Origin: Bacillota bacterium
GTDB taxonomy: Bacteria; Bacillota; Clostridia; Lachnospirales; Cellulosilyticaceae
Assembly (NCBI GenBank): GCA_023393125.1
Contig: JAEWMQ010000038.1
Span: 62,001 to 126,000 of the forward strand
Length of the DNA: 64,000 nt
Direction: 5' to 3'
The notes under the pieces were generated by a model that was not told the origin of the DNA, ran no database searches, and saw only the letters and a program-made list of their open reading frames with translations. Within the stretch, counting starts at the first letter, position 1. Each line of letters begins with the position of its first letter. This document shows positions 63,144 through 64,000 of this stretch, piece after piece. The position numbers were made by a program, and so were the translations under genes.

Positions 63144-64000
63144 ATGCCTGGAATTTTTTCATCGTTACCAATAGGCATTATTGGTATACTTATTGCTATT
63201 ATTTTAATCGTTGCTATTATCTTAAGTATGTGGAAGAAAATCCCTCAAGATAAAGCTGCAGTTGTTACCGGTCTTAAAAAACGTGTTATTACCGGTGGTG
63301 GTGGTATTGTTATCCCTCTTTTTGAGCGTATGGATACCATTTCTTTAGAAAGTATGAAGTTAGATGTTAAGACTAATGGTGCCATGACTAGTCAAGGCGT
63401 ACCCATTAACACAGATGGTGTTGCTGTTATTAAAGTTCGTAATGACAGAAATTCTATTTTAGCCGCTATTGAACAATTTAATGCTGCCAAAGAAGCACAA
63501 ACTGTTCAGACTATTAGTGATGTCTCTAGAGAAGTACTAGAAGGTAAATTACGTGAGATTATTTCTAAACTCACAGTAGAAGAAATTTATAATGATCGTG
63601 AAAGTTTTGGTTCTAAGGTTCATGAAGTAGCAGGTACTGACCTTGCTGAAATGGGACTTGAAATTAAAACTTTAACCATCAAAGATATCTCCGATAATAA
63701 TGGTTACTTAAAGGCTATGGGTGAGGCACGTATTGCAGAAGTAAAGAAAAATGCTCAAATTGCTGTGGCAGAGGCTAATAAAGAAACCCAAATTAAAACT
63801 TCTGAAGCACAACGCCTTGGTGAAACAGCGTCAATTGAAGCGCAAACTGCTATTGCTGAAGCTAACAAGATTAAAAATATTAAACAACTTAACTTTGAAA
63901 AGGAACAGTTTACAGCTAAAGCCGAATCAGATGCAGCCTATAATATCCAACAAAACATCACTCAAAAAACCATTACTGATACTCAAATGGATGCTGAAGT
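63144..64000 (+). CDS. floT: Flotillin-like protein, 3' end outside window
   Basis: 285 codons visible. N-terminal membrane segment (IGIIGILIAIILIVAIIL), then a SPFH/band-7 domain (AAVVTGLKKRVITGGGG ... IPLFERMDTISLES, ISDVSREVLEGKLREIISKL), and the start of the Glu/Ala-rich coiled coil (VAEANKETQIKTSEAQR). Scaffold of membrane microdomains; partner of the upstream NfeD-like protein. Ribosome site AAGGGGTGAG. Confidence 0.92.
   Translation, partial: MPGIFSSLPIGIIGILIAIILIVAIILSMWKKIPQDKAAVVTGLKKRVITGGGGIVIPLFERMDTISLESMKLDVKTNGAMTSQGVPINTDGVAVIKVRNDRNSILAAIEQFNAAKEAQTVQTISDVSREVLEGKLREIISKLTVEEIYNDRESFGSKVHEVAGTDLAEMGLEIKTLTIKDISDNNGYLKAMGEARIAEVKKNAQIAVAEANKETQIKTSEAQRLGETASIEAQTAIAEANKIKNIKQLNFEKEQFTAKAESDAAYNIQQNITQKTITDTQMDAE

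Noticed and set aside
1..64000. CRISPR array, prophage or intact insertion sequence
   Set aside because: No regularly spaced direct repeats, phage structural genes or full transposase were seen on either strand.

Overview
The window comes from a low-GC, anaerobic, spore-forming Gram-positive bacterium. AT-rich intergenic DNA, strong AGGAGG-type ribosome sites, an oxygen-independent ribonucleotide reductase (nrdD/nrdG), a spore cortex-lytic enzyme with Csp-type proteases, a T-box leader and a CymR-type regulator all point to Clostridia. A Lachnospiraceae member such as a Cellulosilyticum relative is likely, but that is inference because no 16S rRNA gene is present.

Positions 1-12,677 (minus strand): a complete type IV pilus operon behind a good promoter (TTGATA-17 bp-TATAAT). 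The order is pilB, pilT, pilC, pilA, pilD, two minor prepilins, pilM, pilN, pilO, a long minor prepilin, and a large PilX-like protein that runs off the left edge. PilB carries an N-terminal MshEN-type (cyclic-di-GMP-binding family) domain. An HD-GYP protein, of the family that degrades this messenger, lies at 59 kb.

Positions 12,756-27,142 (minus strand): a surface-sugar cluster of 12 genes. It makes a CDP-activated deoxysugar (rfbF, rfbG, rfbH) and probably a branched sugar (a TPP enzyme resembling YerE or acetolactate synthase). It also holds a NeuB-like synthase fused to a cupin, a Nudix hydrolase, a sugar C-methyltransferase, a radical SAM enzyme and a dehydratase/reductase whose only sensible start codon is ATA. 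It ends with a GtrB-GtrA-YfhO set that moves a lipid-linked sugar across the membrane and attaches it outside. Its position next to the pilus operon suggests pilin or cell-wall glycosylation.

Positions 27,182-27,834: a 650-bp non-coding stretch with a 179-bp element bounded by inverted repeats, followed by a hairpin-rich segment I cannot identify. Positions 27,835-29,644: a two-gene operon pairing a GGGtGRT protein with an IscU/NifU-like scaffold, behind a near-consensus promoter.

Positions 29,669-46,286: a secreted M16C peptidase, then a spore germination region. It has sleC (plus strand), a three-gene ABC exporter with a large surface adhesin-like subunit, and four Csp-family subtilases. 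Three of these keep the Asp-His-Ser triad. The fourth has lost all three residues and gained an N-terminal region of about 310 residues.

Positions 46,361-64,000: mostly housekeeping genes. These are a DnaQ-like exonuclease, nrdD-nrdG, an atypical lactate/malate dehydrogenase, a DMT transporter, asnA under an Asn T-box, ung, cymR-cysK, a YitT protein, a GIY-YIG protein, a DUF4340 protein, an unknown protein, an HD-GYP protein, a seven-helix sensor-like protein, murI, and a YuaF/flotillin pair cut by the right edge. I saw no tRNA, rRNA, CRISPR array or intact transposase.
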